A program made the translations under genes and the position numbers. The notes beneath the pieces were generated by a model, which was given only the letters and a program-made list of their open reading frames with translations, searched no databases and was not told where the DNA came from. A DNA stretch of 57,879 bases, taken from Mycobacterium asiaticum. GTDB taxonomy: Bacteria > Actinomycetota > Actinomycetes > Mycobacteriales > Mycobacteriaceae. Positions within the stretch are counted from its first letter, which is position 1, and every line of letters begins with the position of its first letter. The DNA lies in contig NZ_LZMH01000041.1 of assembly GCF_001673635.1 (NCBI RefSeq), positions 1-57,879 on the forward strand. The letters run 5' to 3'. Positions 8,132-17,146 of the stretch are shown here, piece after piece.

Positions 8132-8925
8132 CGACATCGAATCGGGATGCCCTGCTGGCCGCCGTTGAGCGCTCACCGCAGGCCGTTTCCGTGCACGACC
8201 GCACCGCATGGGTCGCGGTCTTCACCGACGACGCGCGCGTCGAGGATCCGGTGGGGTCGAGTCCGCACGTCGGACACGACGAGATCTACCGGTTCTACGA
8301 CACTTTCATCGGTCCGCGCGACATCGAATTTCATCGCGACCTGGACATCGTGCGCGGGCCCGCCGTGCTGCGCGACCTTCAACTGGAGGTGGGCATGGGT
8401 GCCGGGGTCACCATGCACATACCGGCGTTCCTGCGCTACGACCTGCACGACGTCGAAGGGGAATGGAAGGTCGCGCACCTAAGGGCCTACTGGGAGTTGC
8501 CGGCAATGATGCTGCAATTCCTCAAGACCGGGCCACGTGCGCTCTCACCCGGGCTCGGCCTGGCCCGGGGACTACTCGGCAACCAGGGACCACGCGGCGC
8601 CGTTGGCTTCATGACCGGCTTCCGCCGGGCCGGGACCCGACACAAGAAGCTGGTCGAGGATTTCCTGTCGTCGGTGGCCCGCGGTGACAAGTCGGCCGCG
8701 GTGGCCGCGTTGTCCTCAACCGGCCCAATAACTTTGGGCGACGACGATCCGCTGGACCTCGCCGAATTCCGGGAACGGTTGCGCTCGGCGAGCACCGGCA
8801 AGGTGATCGGCGCGGGATCCAACGTGGTCGCGTCGGTCACCTCCGACCAGGGCCGCGGCATCCTGTTTGCCGACGTGACCCGCCGCGGCGACCAGATCAA
8901 CGAAATCCGTTACTTCCCAGCCTGA
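8128..8925 (+). CDS. SnoaL/NTF2-like protein (Rv2042c-type)
   Basis: Protein of 265 residues that looks like two NTF2/SnoaL-like alpha+beta cone domains: residues ~10-125 (DRTAWVAVFTDDARVEDPVG) and ~165-265 (VEDFLSSVARGDKSAAVAAL). The fold hosts small-molecule isomerases or ligand binders; no catalytic residues can be assigned. It overlaps pncA by 4 bp, the same arrangement as Rv2043c-Rv2042c in M. tuberculosis, so a role linked to NAD or amide metabolism is possible but unproven. Confidence 0.8.
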   Translation: MTTSNRDALLAAVERSPQAVSVHDRTAWVAVFTDDARVEDPVGSSPHVGHDEIYRFYDTFIGPRDIEFHRDLDIVRGPAVLRDLQLEVGMGAGVTMHIPAFLRYDLHDVEGEWKVAHLRAYWELPAMMLQFLKTGPRALSPGLGLARGLLGNQGPRGAVGFMTGFRRAGTRHKKLVEDFLSSVARGDKSAAVAALSSTGPITLGDDDPLDLAEFRERLRSASTGKVIGAGSNVVASVTSDQGRGILFADVTRRGDQINEIRYFPA

Positions 8926-8934
8926 TTCCGGCCG

Positions 8935-9312
8935 TCAGCCACCAGCCCGGTAATGCCACACCATGAGCACCAGGGACGCGATCGACAGGGCCAGATAACC
9001 GCCCGGGAACGCGATGTTGTCGAACACCCGCGCCCGCACGTGCGCCGCGACGGCGCCGACGAAGTACAACACCAGCCCCACGGCGGCCGCGATCCCAATT
9101 CCATGCAGGCCGAGCAGGCCGACGGCCAAACCGCCGGCACCGGCGAATTTCAGCACGGCAAGCGTCGGCAACCAGGATCGCGGCACACCCACGCGAGCCG
9201 AATTGGCCAGCACGAACCCGGCGGGCACCAAGTCGGGCAGGGCAACTGCGGCGGTAAGGGCGGCTGTGGTCGTCACGACCACCACATAGGCGAAATCCAT
9301 CGACGGGGTCAT
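8935..9312 (-). CDS. DoxX-like small membrane protein
   Basis: A 125-residue, very hydrophobic protein with about four membrane segments (VVVTTTAALTAAVALP, AGAGGLAVGLLGLHGIGI, AAAVGLVLYFVGAVAA, LALSIASLVLMVWHY), as in the DoxX_2-like family. It is divergent from an ECF41-like sigma factor gene, and DoxX-like proteins are recurrent neighbours of that sigma group. It is likely a target or redox partner of that system (inference). Confidence 0.75.
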   Translation of the reverse strand: MTPSMDFAYVVVVTTTAALTAAVALPDLVPAGFVLANSARVGVPRSWLPTLAVLKFAGAGGLAVGLLGLHGIGIAAAVGLVLYFVGAVAAHVRARVFDNIAFPGGYLALSIASLVLMVWHYRAGG

Positions 9313-9391
9313 AATGCTGTTCTCTCCTTCTTGCTTGGACGGTCGAGTGGCTCACCTTCACTGACGATCGCTGTGCCGGAAAGGTGACCTT

Positions 9392-10267
9392 GTGGACCGA
9401 ACGGACCTCGCGCAACGTTTCGACGCCGACCGTCGACACCTCAAGGCGGTGGCCTTCCATCTCCTCGGCTCCGCGCCCGACGCCGAGGACGCGGTCCAGT
9501 CCGCGTGGCTGAAAGCCAGCCGCGCGGATGCCGCCGGTCAACCGATCGAGAATCTGAGCGGGTGGTTCACCACCATCACCGCGCGGGAGGCCCTCGACCA
9601 GTTGCGGGCACGCAGGCGACGGCCCGAGCGGCCGCTGACCGACGCCGACGCGGACCGGTTCGCTGCGCCGCCCCCCGAGGACGACGCTCTGCTGGCCGAT
9701 TCGGTGAGCCGGGCGCTGCTGGTGGTCTCTGAGCGGCTCTCACCGGCGCAGCGGGTGGCCTTCGTGCTGCACGACGTGTTCGCGGTGCCGTTCGAGACGA
9801 TCGCCGATCTGCTGGACCGGTCACCGGCCGCGGCGAAGAAGCTGGCCAGCCGCGCACGCGAGCGGGTGCGTCCGGCCGCCACCGCGCGCACCGGGCGGAC
9901 CGCCGAGCACGTCAAGCTCGTCGAGGCGTTCCTGGCGGCCTCGCGCGGCGGCGACATCGACACCCTGCTGCGTCTGCTGGCGCCGGACGCGGTGCGCAGG
10001 GCCGACCGCGCCCTGGTGCCCGACACCGTGCCGGCCGAGGTGCGCGGTGCGCGGGAGATTGCCGAAGAGACCCGCACTTTCGCGCAACGCGCGGCGGCCG
10101 GTGCCGTCGTGCTGATCGACGGGGCACCCGGTGTCGCGATCACGGCCGCCGGCCGGCTGCAGATCCTGCTGCGCATCGAGTTCGGCGTCGACAACCTGAT
10201 CCACACGATCGATATCACCGCGGACCCCGACCGCCTCCGCGGCGCATGTCTCACACTGCCGCGGTAG
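9392..10267 (+). CDS. ECF41-like RNA polymerase sigma factor with SnoaL-like C-terminal domain
   Basis: Alternative sigma factor of 291 residues (SigJ-like architecture). Region 2 covers roughly residues 5-70 (DADRRHLKAVAFHLLGSAPDAEDAVQ) and region 4 residues 105-165 (LSPAQRVAFVLHDVFAVPFETIADLL). A SnoaL-like domain runs from ~170 to the end and in this group acts as a built-in modulator instead of a separate anti-sigma. The C-terminal PDRL resembles the NPDKL signature of ECF41, but the WLPEP and DGGGR signatures are not recognisable. Start GTG 9392. The divergent DoxX-like gene is the best candidate target. Confidence 0.88.
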   Translation: MDRTDLAQRFDADRRHLKAVAFHLLGSAPDAEDAVQSAWLKASRADAAGQPIENLSGWFTTITAREALDQLRARRRRPERPLTDADADRFAAPPPEDDALLADSVSRALLVVSERLSPAQRVAFVLHDVFAVPFETIADLLDRSPAAAKKLASRARERVRPAATARTGRTAEHVKLVEAFLAASRGGDIDTLLRLLAPDAVRRADRALVPDTVPAEVRGAREIAEETRTFAQRAAAGAVVLIDGAPGVAITAAGRLQILLRIEFGVDNLIHTIDITADPDRLRGACLTLPR

Positions 10268-10349
10268 CAATACAGCAAGACCACAGCAGCATGCAGTAGT
10301 AAGGACATGACACAGTCGGCTCACAACCGGTGCCCAGGAGCGGAAGTCC

Positions 10350-11666
10350 ATGTTCGATAACCCAATCGGACGTCGCCGCCTGCTGCGGGGCGCGGGCGCT
10401 CTGGCCGCGTCCGCGCTGACTCCTTGGGCTACGGGATGTGCCGCCGACGACGACGCGTTGACGTTCTTCTTCGCGGCGAACCCGGACGAGATCCGGCCCC
10501 GGATGCGGGTGGTCATCGAGTTCGCGCGCCGGCATCCCGACATCAAGGTGCGGGCGCTGCTGTCGGGACCCGGCGTGATGCAGCAGTTGTCGACGTTCTG
10601 CGCGGGTGGCAAATGCCCCGATGTCCTGATGACCTGGGAGCTGACCTACGCTGAACTGGCCGCCCGCGGAGTGTTGTTGGACCTCGGGACGCTGCTGGCG
10701 CGCGATCGGGAGTTCGCCGCACAGCTGAAGGCGGACAGCATCGACACGCTGTATCGGACGTTCAGCTTCGACGGCGGCCAGTACGCCCTGCCTGAGCAGT
10801 GGTCGGGCAACTATCTCTACTACAACAAAGCCCTGTTCGCCGACGCGGGCCTGCCGCCACCGCCGACCACCTGGCAGGATAGCTGGAGCTTCGCCCAATT
10901 CCTCGACGCGGCAAGGGCTCTGACCAGAAGAGACACCTCGGGCCGGGTCACGCAATGGGGTTTCGTCAATGCCTGGGTGTCGTATTATGCGGCCGGGCTG
11001 TTCGCCATGAACAACGGGGTGCGCTGGGGCACGCCGCGGACCAATCCCACCCACCTGAACTTCGGCGACGACGCGTTCATCGAGGCGGTGCAGTTCTACG
11101 CCGACCTGATCAACAAGCACAAAGTGTCGCCCAGCACTTCCGACCAACAGTCGATGTCCAACGCGGACCTGTTCGCGGTCGGCAAGGCGGGGATGGCCCT
11201 GGGTGGACACTGGCGCTACCAGACCTTCGACCGGGCCGATGGACTGGATTTCGACGTGGCGCCGCTGCCGTTGGGGCCGCGCGGACGGGAGGCCTGCTCC
11301 AACATCGGCGTCACCGGTCTGGCCATCGCCTCCACCAGCCGGCACCGCGAACAGGCCTGGGAGTTCGTAAAATTCGCGACCGGACCCGTCGGGCAGGCCG
11401 TCATCGCCGAATCGAGGCTGTTCGTCCCGGTGCTGCGCTCGGCGTTGCGCTCCGACGAATTCGCCCGTGCCCACACCAGGATCGGCAACCTCGCCGTGCT
11501 GACCGACGGTCCGCTCGTTTCCGAAGGCTTGCCGATCACCCCGGCGTGGGAGAAGGTGCTCGCCCTGATGGACCGCAATTTCGGCCCGGTGCTGCGCGGC
11601 GCGCGGCCGGCGGCCACGCTGACCGGGCTGTCCCGGGCCGTCGAGGAGGTGCTGCGAAACCCATGA
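10350..11666 (+). CDS. ABC transporter sugar-binding lipoprotein (Rv2041c-type)
   Basis: Extracellular solute-binding protein family 1, 438 residues, capturing a carbohydrate for the downstream permeases. The N-terminus has twin arginines (GRRRLLRGAGALAAS) followed by a lipobox-like ATGC, suggesting Tat export and lipid anchoring. Ligand-side segments such as QWSGNYLYYNKALFADAGLPPPPTTWQD are typical of MalE/UgpB-like proteins. It heads a tightly packed importer operon, overlapping the first permease by 4 bp. Gene order matches M. tuberculosis Rv2041c-Rv2038c. The sugar is not determinable from sequence. Confidence 0.92.
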   Translation: MFDNPIGRRRLLRGAGALAASALTPWATGCAADDDALTFFFAANPDEIRPRMRVVIEFARRHPDIKVRALLSGPGVMQQLSTFCAGGKCPDVLMTWELTYAELAARGVLLDLGTLLARDREFAAQLKADSIDTLYRTFSFDGGQYALPEQWSGNYLYYNKALFADAGLPPPPTTWQDSWSFAQFLDAARALTRRDTSGRVTQWGFVNAWVSYYAAGLFAMNNGVRWGTPRTNPTHLNFGDDAFIEAVQFYADLINKHKVSPSTSDQQSMSNADLFAVGKAGMALGGHWRYQTFDRADGLDFDVAPLPLGPRGREACSNIGVTGLAIASTSRHREQAWEFVKFATGPVGQAVIAESRLFVPVLRSALRSDEFARAHTRIGNLAVLTDGPLVSEGLPITPAWEKVLALMDRNFGPVLRGARPAATLTGLSRAVEEVLRNP

Positions 11667-12598
11667 CGGCACTGGACACGCCCCTGGCGGCCGAGCGGAC
11701 CCGTCCCTCGCGCCGGCGAGCCTGGGCCGGGCGGATATTCGTCGCGCCGAACCTGGCCGCGGTCATGGTGTTCATGCTCTTCCCGTTGGGCTTCTCCCTC
11801 TTCATGAGTCTGCAGCGGTGGGACGTGTTCACACCGCCGAAGTTCGTGGGTGGGGCCAACTTCAGCCGACTGCTCACCGCCGACCCGCTGTTTCTGATCG
11901 CGATGCGCAACACCGTCATCTACACGGTGGGCACCGTGGCGCCGACCGTGCTGATCAGCCTGGTGGTCGCCGGCATGCTGAACCGAAAGATGCGTGGCAT
12001 CAGCGTCTTTCGAACCATCGTCTTCCTGCCGCTGGCCATCTCGTCGGTCGTGATGGCGGTGGTCTGGCAGTTCGTGCTGAACACCGACAACGGGCTGCTC
12101 AACATCATGCTCGGCTGGGTCGGGATCGGCCCGGTACCGTGGCTGGTCGAACCCCACTGGGCGATGTTCTCGCTGTGCATGGTCAGCGTCTGGCGCAGTG
12201 TCCCGTTCGCCACCGTGGTGTTACTGGCGGCGATGCAGGGGGTGCCCGAGACGGTCTACGAGGCGGCGAAAATCGATGGCGCAGGGGAGATCCGGCAGTT
12301 CGTGTCGATCACGGTGCCGATGATCCGCGGCGCACTGTCGTTCGTGGTGGTCATCTCGGTCATTCACGCGTTCCAGTCCTTCGACCTGGTGTACGTGCTC
12401 AGCGGCTCCAACGGCGGACCGGAAACTGCCACCTATGTGCTGGGCATCATGCTGTTCCAGCACGCATTCAACTTCTTGGAGTTCGGTTACGCGTCGGCCC
12501 TGGCCTGGGTGATGTTCGCCATCCTGCTGGTGTTGACGGTGCTGCAGCTCCGGATCACCCGGCGCCGCTCCTGGGAGGCTTCCCGTGGGCTCGGCTGA
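11663..12598 (+). CDS. ABC sugar permease, MalF/UgpA-type (Rv2040c-type)
   Basis: Inner-membrane subunit of 311 residues with about six transmembrane helices. The conserved cytoplasmic EAA loop that docks on the ATPase is visible as YEAAKIDGAGEIRQFVSITV. ATG 11663 overlaps the binding-protein stop (ATGA). It pairs with the next gene product to form the heterodimeric channel. Confidence 0.93.
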   Translation: MTALDTPLAAERTRPSRRRAWAGRIFVAPNLAAVMVFMLFPLGFSLFMSLQRWDVFTPPKFVGGANFSRLLTADPLFLIAMRNTVIYTVGTVAPTVLISLVVAGMLNRKMRGISVFRTIVFLPLAISSVVMAVVWQFVLNTDNGLLNIMLGWVGIGPVPWLVEPHWAMFSLCMVSVWRSVPFATVVLLAAMQGVPETVYEAAKIDGAGEIRQFVSITVPMIRGALSFVVVISVIHAFQSFDLVYVLSGSNGGPETATYVLGIMLFQHAFNFLEFGYASALAWVMFAILLVLTVLQLRITRRRSWEASRGLG

Positions 12599-13427
12599 AC
12601 CGGCCATGCGGCGCAACATCGTTCGGGCCGCCGCGCTCTACACCGGACTGCTCGTCATCGCCTGGTGCGCGTTGTTTCCCATCCTGTGGGCATTGTCCGG
12701 GTCGCTGAAGAAGGACGGCGAGGTCAGCGAGCCGAAGCTGCTGCCGTCCAGTCCGCAATGGTCGAACTACGCCGCGGTATTCGACCTGATGCCGTTTTGG
12801 CGGATGTTCTTCAACACCGTGCTCTACGCCGGGTGCGTAACAGCCGGTCAGGTGTTTTTCTGTTCACTGGCCGGATACGCGTTCGCGCGGTTGGACTTTC
12901 GTGGCCGCGACACGTTGTTCCTGCTCTACCTGGGCACATTGATGGTGCCGCTGACGGTGACGGTGATCCCGCAGTTCATCCTGATGCGCACCGTGGGCTG
13001 GGTGGACACGCCGTGGGCCATGATCGTTCCGGGTCTGTTCGGCAGCGCGTTCGGTACCTACCTGATGCGGCAGTTCTTCCGCACGCTGCCCACCGACCTC
13101 GAGGAGGCCGCGATCCTGGACGGTTGCTCACCCTGGCAGATCTACTGGCGCATCCTGCTGCCCCACGCGCGGCCCGCCGTGCTGGTGCTGGCGGTGCTGA
13201 CCTGGGTCAACGTTTGGAACGATTTCCTGTGGCCGCTGTTGATGATTCAGCGCAACAACCTGGCCACCCTGACCCTGGGGCTGGTCCGGCTGCGCGGCGA
13301 GTACGTGGCCCGGTGGCCGGTGCTGATGGCGACCTCCATGCTGATCCTGCTGCCGCTGGTGTTGATCTACGCGGTTGCGCAACGCTCGTTTGTCCGCGGC
13401 ATCGCCGTGACCGGACTGGGCGGCTAG
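12585..13427 (+). CDS. ABC sugar permease, MalG/UgpE-type (Rv2039c-type)
   Basis: Second permease subunit, 280 residues and about six transmembrane segments. The EAA loop is EEAAILDGCSPWQIYWRILLP. The GTG start at 12585 overlaps the preceding permease by 14 bp; an ATG at 12606 is the alternative. The C-terminal QRSFVRGIAVTGLGG is typical of the MalG branch. Five bases separate it from the ATPase gene. Confidence 0.93.
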   Translation: MGSAEPAMRRNIVRAAALYTGLLVIAWCALFPILWALSGSLKKDGEVSEPKLLPSSPQWSNYAAVFDLMPFWRMFFNTVLYAGCVTAGQVFFCSLAGYAFARLDFRGRDTLFLLYLGTLMVPLTVTVIPQFILMRTVGWVDTPWAMIVPGLFGSAFGTYLMRQFFRTLPTDLEEAAILDGCSPWQIYWRILLPHARPAVLVLAVLTWVNVWNDFLWPLLMIQRNNLATLTLGLVRLRGEYVARWPVLMATSMLILLPLVLIYAVAQRSFVRGIAVTGLGG

Positions 13428-13431
13428 CGGC

Positions 13432-14502
13432 ATGGCCTCGGTGAGCTTCGAAGCGGCGACCCGGCGCTATCCCGGCACCGACCGGCCCGCCCTGGACAGC
13501 TTCGACCTGGACGTCGACGACGGCGAGTTCGTGGTGCTGGTCGGGCCGTCCGGGTGTGGCAAGACGACGTCACTGCGGATGGTGGCCGGCCTCGAGACGG
13601 TGGATTCCGGCGCCATCCGGATCGGCGAACGCGACGTCACCAACGCCGACCCCAAGCACCGCGACGTCGCGATGGTGTTCCAGAACTACGCGCTTTACCC
13701 GCACATGACGGTGGCCCAGAACATGGGATTCGCGTTGCGCGTGGCGAAGATGCCCAAATCCGAGATCCGCCAACGGGTGCTGGCCGCCGCGCAGATGCTC
13801 GATCTGGAGCGGCACTTGAACCGCAAGCCCAAGGACCTGTCCGGCGGGCAACGGCAGCGGGTGGCTATGGGCCGCGCGATCGTCCGGCGCCCCCAGGTGT
13901 TCCTGATGGACGAACCGCTGTCGAACCTGGATGCCAAGTTGCGGGTGCAGACCCGCAACCAGATCGCCGCGCTGCAACGCCAACTCGGCACCACCACGGT
14001 GTATGTGACGCACGACCAGGTCGAGGCGATGACGATGGGGGACCGGGTTGCCGTGCTGTGCGACGGTGTGCTGCAGCAGTGCGCGGCGCCGCGAGAGCTG
14101 TACCGCAACCCTGGCAACGTGTTCGTCGCGGGCTTCATCGGATCCCCGGCGATGAACCTGTTCACCGTCCCCGTCGCCGAGTCCAGTGTGTCACTCGGCG
14201 ACTGGGTGATCCGGCTGCCGCGCGGTATCTCCGACGGCGGCGCCGAGATCGTCGTCGGGGTCCGGCCCGAGCACTTCGAGGTGGGCAGCGTCGGCATCGA
14301 GATGGAGGTCGACGTCGTCGAGGAACTCGGCGCCGACGCCTATCTCTACGGCCGCATCACCGGGTCGGACACCTTGATCAGCAAGCCGATCATCGCGCGC
14401 ACCGACGGCCACGACCCGCCCGGCAAGGGCAGCCGGGTGCGGCTGCACCCGCAGCCGGGCCGGCTGCACTTTTTCGGCGTGGATGGGCTTCGGAGAGGTT
14501 GA
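13432..14502 (+). CDS. ABC transporter ATP-binding protein, MalK/UgpC-type (Rv2038c-type)
   Basis: Energising subunit of the sugar importer, 356 residues. It has Walker A GPSGCGKTT, the Q-loop in FQNYALYPHMTV, the signature LSGGQRQRVAMGRA, Walker B VFLMDEPLSNLD and the H-loop VTHDQVEAM. Beyond residue ~240 lies a TOBE/OB-type regulatory extension (GVRPEHFEVG), as in MalK. All motifs are intact, so it should be functional. Confidence 0.95.
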   Translation: MASVSFEAATRRYPGTDRPALDSFDLDVDDGEFVVLVGPSGCGKTTSLRMVAGLETVDSGAIRIGERDVTNADPKHRDVAMVFQNYALYPHMTVAQNMGFALRVAKMPKSEIRQRVLAAAQMLDLERHLNRKPKDLSGGQRQRVAMGRAIVRRPQVFLMDEPLSNLDAKLRVQTRNQIAALQRQLGTTTVYVTHDQVEAMTMGDRVAVLCDGVLQQCAAPRELYRNPGNVFVAGFIGSPAMNLFTVPVAESSVSLGDWVIRLPRGISDGGAEIVVGVRPEHFEVGSVGIEMEVDVVEELGADAYLYGRITGSDTLISKPIIARTDGHDPPGKGSRVRLHPQPGRLHFFGVDGLRRG

Positions 14503-14528
14503 GGAAAGGTTGAGCAAAGGGTGAGCCC
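14496..14528. repeat. Three 11-bp direct repeats after the ABC operon
   Basis: AGGTTGAGGAA, AGGTTGAGCAA and AGGGTGAGCCC follow each other directly at one-helical-turn spacing, straddling the stop codon of the ATPase gene and preceding the DUF3097 gene. They could be a short slippage array or a phased binding site. Confidence 0.6.
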
Positions 14529-14606
14529 GCCTGCGAGAGTGAACTTTACGACGCCGACGCGGCGTGTCCCGTCGTGAAATGCACGCTCGGCGAGAACGAT
14601 TGCCGG

Positions 14607-15443
14607 GTGATTGATCGCTATGGAACCGACGTGCTGGCCGGGGGAGGGCGACGCAAACCCCGCTCGGTCGAGCACCCCGTCGAGATCGGCATGGTCGTCG
14701 AGGACGCCCAGAGCGGATATGTGGGCGCCGTCGTGCGCGTCGAATACGGGCGCGTCGACCTCGAAGACCGGCACGGCAACACCCGCGGTTTCCCGCTGGG
14801 GCCGGGATACCTGTTGGACGGCGAGCCCGTCATCCTCACCCCGCCGCGCCGCGCGAGGCCCGCTGCGCCCGCCCGGACCGCGTCCGGCTCGGTGGCGGTG
14901 CCGGGTGCGCGGGCCCGGGTCGCCCGCGCCAGCCGCATCTACGTCGAGGGACGCCACGACGCCGAACTGATCGCCCAGGTCTGGGGCCAAGACCTCAAGC
15001 TCGAAGGCGTCGTGGTCGAGTACCTCGGCGGTGTCGACGACCTGGTCGGCATCGTCGAGAAATTCCGGCCCGGCCCCGGGTGCCGGCTCGGCGTGCTGGT
15101 CGACCACCTGGTCGCCGGGTCCAAGGAATCGCGGATCGCCGACGCGGTACGGCGGGGACCCGGCGGCGCTGACACGCTGATCGTCGGTCATCCGTACGTG
15201 GACATCTGGCAAGCCGTCAAACCGCAGCGCCTAGGCCTGCGAGCGTGGCCGCGGGTGCCGCGACACATCGAGTGGAAACACGGTGTGTGCCAGGCGCTGG
15301 GCTGGCCGCACGCCGACCAGGCCGACATCGCCCGCGCGTGGCAACGCATCAGGTCCGCAGTCCGCGACTGGAACGACCTGGAACCCGCGCTGATCGGACG
15401 GGTCGAAGAGCTGATCGACTTTGTGACGATGCCTGCTCAATAA
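14607..15443 (+). CDS. DUF3097 family protein
   Basis: Conserved actinobacterial protein of 278 residues without an assigned function. The N-terminal ~75 residues are a small beta-rich domain (VGAVVRVEYGRVDLEDRHG). The following part has a TOPRIM-like look: RIYVEGRHDAELIAQVWG carries the Glu, and LGVLVDHLVAGSKES the acidic motif, which hints at nucleic-acid or nucleotide handling (inference). GTG 14607 is preferred because homologues begin near RYGTDVLA; an upstream GTG at 14574 would add 11 residues. Confidence 0.75.
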   Translation: MIDRYGTDVLAGGGRRKPRSVEHPVEIGMVVEDAQSGYVGAVVRVEYGRVDLEDRHGNTRGFPLGPGYLLDGEPVILTPPRRARPAAPARTASGSVAVPGARARVARASRIYVEGRHDAELIAQVWGQDLKLEGVVVEYLGGVDDLVGIVEKFRPGPGCRLGVLVDHLVAGSKESRIADAVRRGPGGADTLIVGHPYVDIWQAVKPQRLGLRAWPRVPRHIEWKHGVCQALGWPHADQADIARAWQRIRSAVRDWNDLEPALIGRVEELIDFVTMPAQ

Positions 15444-15531
15444 GAGTGGCGTACATCACCGTCACATTCGCGTCGGCATTGGTCACCAACTCCTCAGAAC
15501 ACCCATCTGCCTGGAGAATTGGAGGACGTCC

Positions 15532-16056
15532 ATGACCGACGCGCTCGTCATCGATGCTGAGGGCCTCGACCGCCTGTCGTGTAACGCCAAGGCCGACCCC
15601 ACTACCGGCAAGAAGACGCTGAAGGCCAAGACGGTCAGTGAGTCCGGCTTCCGCAACATGACCTACGTGCGTGACCTGGCGCCGATGCTGGTCGGCGAGC
15701 CGCCCGCGCTGCTGGGTGACGACTCCGCCCCCAACCCGTCCGAGACCTGCCTGGCGGCGCTCGGATCGTGCATCTCGGTCGGTCTGTTGGCCAATGCCAC
15801 GCACCGCGGCGTCAAGCTGACCAAGATCGAGGTCGAGATGGAGGGTGACATCGACATTTCCGCCGTGTGGGGTGTCGGCGACACTCCCGACGGCAAGGTC
15901 CTGGGCTTCACCGACATCCGCTGCAAGGTGACGCTGGCCGGTGACACCGACGACGCGACCCTGCAGGAGATTCACGACAATGCGATCGCCTGGTCGCCCG
16001 TGGTCAATACATTCAGGCGTCCCGTAACGGTCGACTCAGCGCTCACCATCGGCTAG
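15532..16056 (+). CDS. OsmC family thiol peroxidase-like protein
   Basis: OsmC/Ohr-fold protein of 174 residues, a family reducing organic hydroperoxides with a Cys pair. Conserved Cys occur in NPSETCLAALGSCISVG; the usual two-Cys spacing is not obvious, so activity is uncertain. A strong Shine-Dalgarno (GGAGAATTGGAGG) precedes the ATG. It leads an apparent four-gene operon with an acyl-CoA-dehydrogenase-like protein, an ECF sigma factor and a zinc-finger anti-sigma, which places it in a redox-stress response (inference). Confidence 0.85.
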   Translation: MTDALVIDAEGLDRLSCNAKADPTTGKKTLKAKTVSESGFRNMTYVRDLAPMLVGEPPALLGDDSAPNPSETCLAALGSCISVGLLANATHRGVKLTKIEVEMEGDIDISAVWGVGDTPDGKVLGFTDIRCKVTLAGDTDDATLQEIHDNAIAWSPVVNTFRRPVTVDSALTIG

Positions 16057-16066
16057 GGATAGCACG

Positions 16067-17146
16067 GTGACCCCAATCACGACGATCGACGCCGCGGCGA
16101 GCCTCGTCGACTCGGATTTGCTGACTGACATCCGCGAGCACGCCGGCGCGCTGGACCGCGGCGAGAACACCACGCGGCGCAGCTTTGCCAGCCTCGGCGA
16201 GGCCGGCCTGCTCGGCTTGGGAGCGCCCGCCAACCGCGACGGCGGGCTCCCGCAGATGGCCGAGGTGATTCGGTTGATCTCCGGGGAGTGCATGAGCACC
16301 GGGTTCTCGGTGTGGGCCAACCGGATGACGATCGAGTATCTGCTGACCGCGGCGACCGGATTCAGCTCGGCCGCCGCCCAGTCGCTGCTGGCCGGCACGT
16401 CGTTGGGTGTCACCGGGATGGCGGCGGCCTTCAAGGAGCTGGCCGGCTGCGGCGAGCTGGAACTCACCGCCACCCGGGTGGACGGCGGCTACCAGGTCAG
16501 CGGGCCGATCCGGTGGGCCAGCAACCTGCACGAGGACTCGCTGCTGGTCACCGCGGCCCGCACCGACGACGGGCACAAGGTCATCCTCGCCCTGCCGCTG
16601 AGTACCCCCGGGGTCAAGGTCGGCGACCACTTCAAGCTGCTCGCCATGGACAGCACCGCGTCATCGTTCCTGAACCTGCAGGACGCGTTCGTCCCCGACG
16701 AGCAGGTGCTGACCACCGCCTTCGAGGAGTTCCTGGGCGCCGTCCGGCCCACCTTCCTGGTGCTGCAGTCGGCGATGTGCGTCGGTTTGGCCCAGACGGC
16801 GGTGCAGCACGCCAGAAGCGGACTGAGCGGCGTGAACGCGGTGTTCGCCGGCGAGCTCGACGCGGTGGCCCGCCGGCTCGCGGCGGTGGAAACCACGCTG
16901 GCCAGCGCCGCCCGCTCGGTCGGGGGACAACGACCGCCCGGCAAACAGGATCTACTGTCCCTGCGCCTCGGTGCGGCCGAAATCGCCAGTGCCAGCGCGG
17001 CTCTGGAGATCCGCACCGCCGGCGGAAAGGGTTACGCGAGCAAGACCCCGGCCAGCCGCCGCTACCGCGAGGCCGCGTTCATCCCGGTGCAGTCACCGTC
17101 GGAAGCCCAATTGCGTTGGGAATTGGGGCGGACGTCGCAAGGGTGA
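16067..17146 (+). CDS. Acyl-CoA dehydrogenase-like flavoprotein
   Basis: Protein of 359 residues with the acyl-CoA dehydrogenase layout: an N-terminal helical domain, a middle beta-domain (VSGPIRWASNLHEDSLLVTAA) and a C-terminal helical domain. I do not see the canonical catalytic Glu context, so it may be one of the family members acting as FMN/FAD desulfurisation- or monooxygenase-type enzymes rather than in beta-oxidation. The start GTG 16067 lies 10 bp after the OsmC gene, and the stop overlaps the sigma-factor start (GTGA). Confidence 0.8.
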   Translation: MTPITTIDAAASLVDSDLLTDIREHAGALDRGENTTRRSFASLGEAGLLGLGAPANRDGGLPQMAEVIRLISGECMSTGFSVWANRMTIEYLLTAATGFSSAAAQSLLAGTSLGVTGMAAAFKELAGCGELELTATRVDGGYQVSGPIRWASNLHEDSLLVTAARTDDGHKVILALPLSTPGVKVGDHFKLLAMDSTASSFLNLQDAFVPDEQVLTTAFEEFLGAVRPTFLVLQSAMCVGLAQTAVQHARSGLSGVNAVFAGELDAVARRLAAVETTLASAARSVGGQRPPGKQDLLSLRLGAAEIASASAALEIRTAGGKGYASKTPASRRYREAAFIPVQSPSEAQLRWELGRTSQG

